DNA of 23,080 nt from a virus. How positions within the stretch are numbered: position 1 is the first letter of the stretch; each line of letters starts with the position of its first letter. The position numbers were made by a program, and so were the translations under genes. The stretch lies in IMG/VR virus record IMGVR_UViG_3300019730_000011, positions 1 through 23,080 of that record, one strand, 5' to 3'. This document shows positions 22,420 to 23,080 of this stretch, piece by piece. The notes beneath the pieces were generated by a model that saw only the letters and a list, made by a program, of their open reading frames with translations, ran no database searches and was not told the DNA's origin.

Positions 22420-23078
22420 TTAAAAACCTCCGTTGGTTTAAATGGAACTAATTTTTTAGAGCCCTCCGATTTTTTAACCAGAGATTCTATAAGAGGCCGC
22501 GCGGCTGTATTTTTCCAAGCGGATGTGATTGAAATCGGTTTTTCCTGAATTAAATCGAGCCCTGTCATACCGGCTACGGCTTTTATCTCGTCGATATCTG
22601 CGGACCAGTAACGGCGACCCCCGGTCCGTCCAATTTGCCAACCCTGGACCGGCTCGCCGCCCTCAATCTTTGATAGTATCAAATCCCCAAAGGCTTTTCT
22701 AGCAGAAACGACTAGCGCCTCCGCTCTTTTAATGTATTCGTATTCAGCCCCTAAAGCGTCGAGCGGTACGTCTTCCGGGTTCGGTGTGATTGTTTCCAGT
22801 ACGGCCGCCTTGGATTTGCGGAACGCTCCACAAAATACCCGGCTTTCACAATGTTTGCACTGGGACCCAGTATTAGAGGGGGTTCCAGAACGGGCTGAGG
22901 CTGTCCGTCTGTGTAACTCGGCCGTAAGCTCGGATATTTCCGAGCGGGTTAACTCCCAAACCTTGAATGCTTCGCCGACATAATCCCTGGGTTGCACTAT
23001 GTGCAAATGTACGTGCTTAGCCTGTGAAAATTGAGGGAAATCAAGCGCCCCGACGGCGTAGCAAACCAGTTGCCAATT
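22416..23078 (-). CDS. DUF2800-type nuclease (PD-(D/E)XK, Cas4-like), 5' end outside window
   Basis: Predicted DNA exonuclease of the RecB-like class acting with the polymerase and DUF2815 protein. Only the C-terminal 220 residues are visible. A TTG at 23004-23006 could start a shorter form, but the frame is open to the right edge and upstream codons give NWQLVCYAVGAL, the QLxxYA motif of this nuclease group, followed by HIVQPR typical of DUF2800. Three cysteines in CKHCESRVFC match the position of the iron-sulfur cluster cysteines found in Cas4-like enzymes; the fourth, expected near the N-terminus, and the catalytic Asp/Glu/Lys lie outside. The stop overlaps the DUF2815 ATG. High confidence in family; activity cannot be judged without the missing part. 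Confidence 0.88.
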   Translation of the reverse strand, partial: NWQLVCYAVGALDFPQFSQAKHVHLHIVQPRDYVGEAFKVWELTRSEISELTAELHRRTASARSGTPSNTGSQCKHCESRVFCGAFRKSKAAVLETITPNPEDVPLDALGAEYEYIKRAEALVVSARKAFGDLILSKIEGGEPVQGWQIGRTGGRRYWSADIDEIKAVAGMTGLDLIQEKPISITSAWKNTAARPLIESLVKKSEGSKKLVPFKPTEVFK

Positions 23079-23080
23079 AC

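Noticed and set aside
22416-23078. CRISPR Cas4 protein
   Set aside because: The cysteine motif is similar, but the QLxxYA and IVQPR motifs and the neighbours (DUF2815, polymerase) fit DUF2800; no cas1, cas2 or array is present.

Overview
This window is part of the genome of a tailed, short-tailed (podovirus-type) DNA phage that infects a bacterium, probably a Gram-negative one. The head and tail gene set follows Salmonella phage P22: terminase, a 726-residue portal of P22 type, scaffold, coat of the P22 gp5 type, a gp4-type head completion protein, a gp10-type hub protein, three ejection proteins in the gp7, gp20 and gp16 positions, and a tail fibre. I see no integrase, repressor, tRNA or host gene. 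The host cannot be named from the sequence; the tail-fibre modules resemble those common in aquatic phages, which is only a hint.

Layout. From 2 to 18769 all genes read rightward and are packed tightly, many with ATGA, TGATG or TAATG junctions. Order: TerL (cut by the left edge), portal, scaffold, coat, terminator-like hairpin, two small paralogous proteins, strong terminator, a HeH/LEM-type protein, gp4-like, two structural genes absent from P22, gp10-like, a third paralogue of the small proteins, a cupin, the gp7/gp20/gp16-like ejection proteins, tail fibre, a small post-fibre gene, and three short genes including two membrane proteins that may belong to lysis. From 18734 to the right edge the genes read leftward: a nuclease related to DUF2800 (cut by the right edge), a DUF2815-type single-stranded-DNA-binding-like protein with a proline-rich tail, a family A DNA polymerase with a 3'-5' exonuclease domain, and a small membrane-anchored protein. 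The two arms converge and overlap by 35 bases near 18750, with no obvious terminator between them.

How it works together. The leftward operon would copy the genome (nuclease, ssDNA-binding protein, polymerase). The rightward operon builds the procapsid (portal, scaffold, coat), packages DNA (TerL), closes the head (gp4- and gp10-like), and supplies the proteins injected with the DNA and the receptor-binding fibre.

Most interesting points: a three-member family of small proteins sharing a core of about 30 residues, two placed after coat and one in the slot of the P22 tail needle; hairpins that enclose the ribosome binding sites of the polymerase and coat genes; a cupin whose C-terminus is overprinted on the start of the ejection-protein gene; a cysteine cluster inserted in the DNA polymerase; and a 50-codon lysine-rich gene between two membrane-protein genes. 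I found no convincing evidence of a wholly new defence, editing or mobile system.
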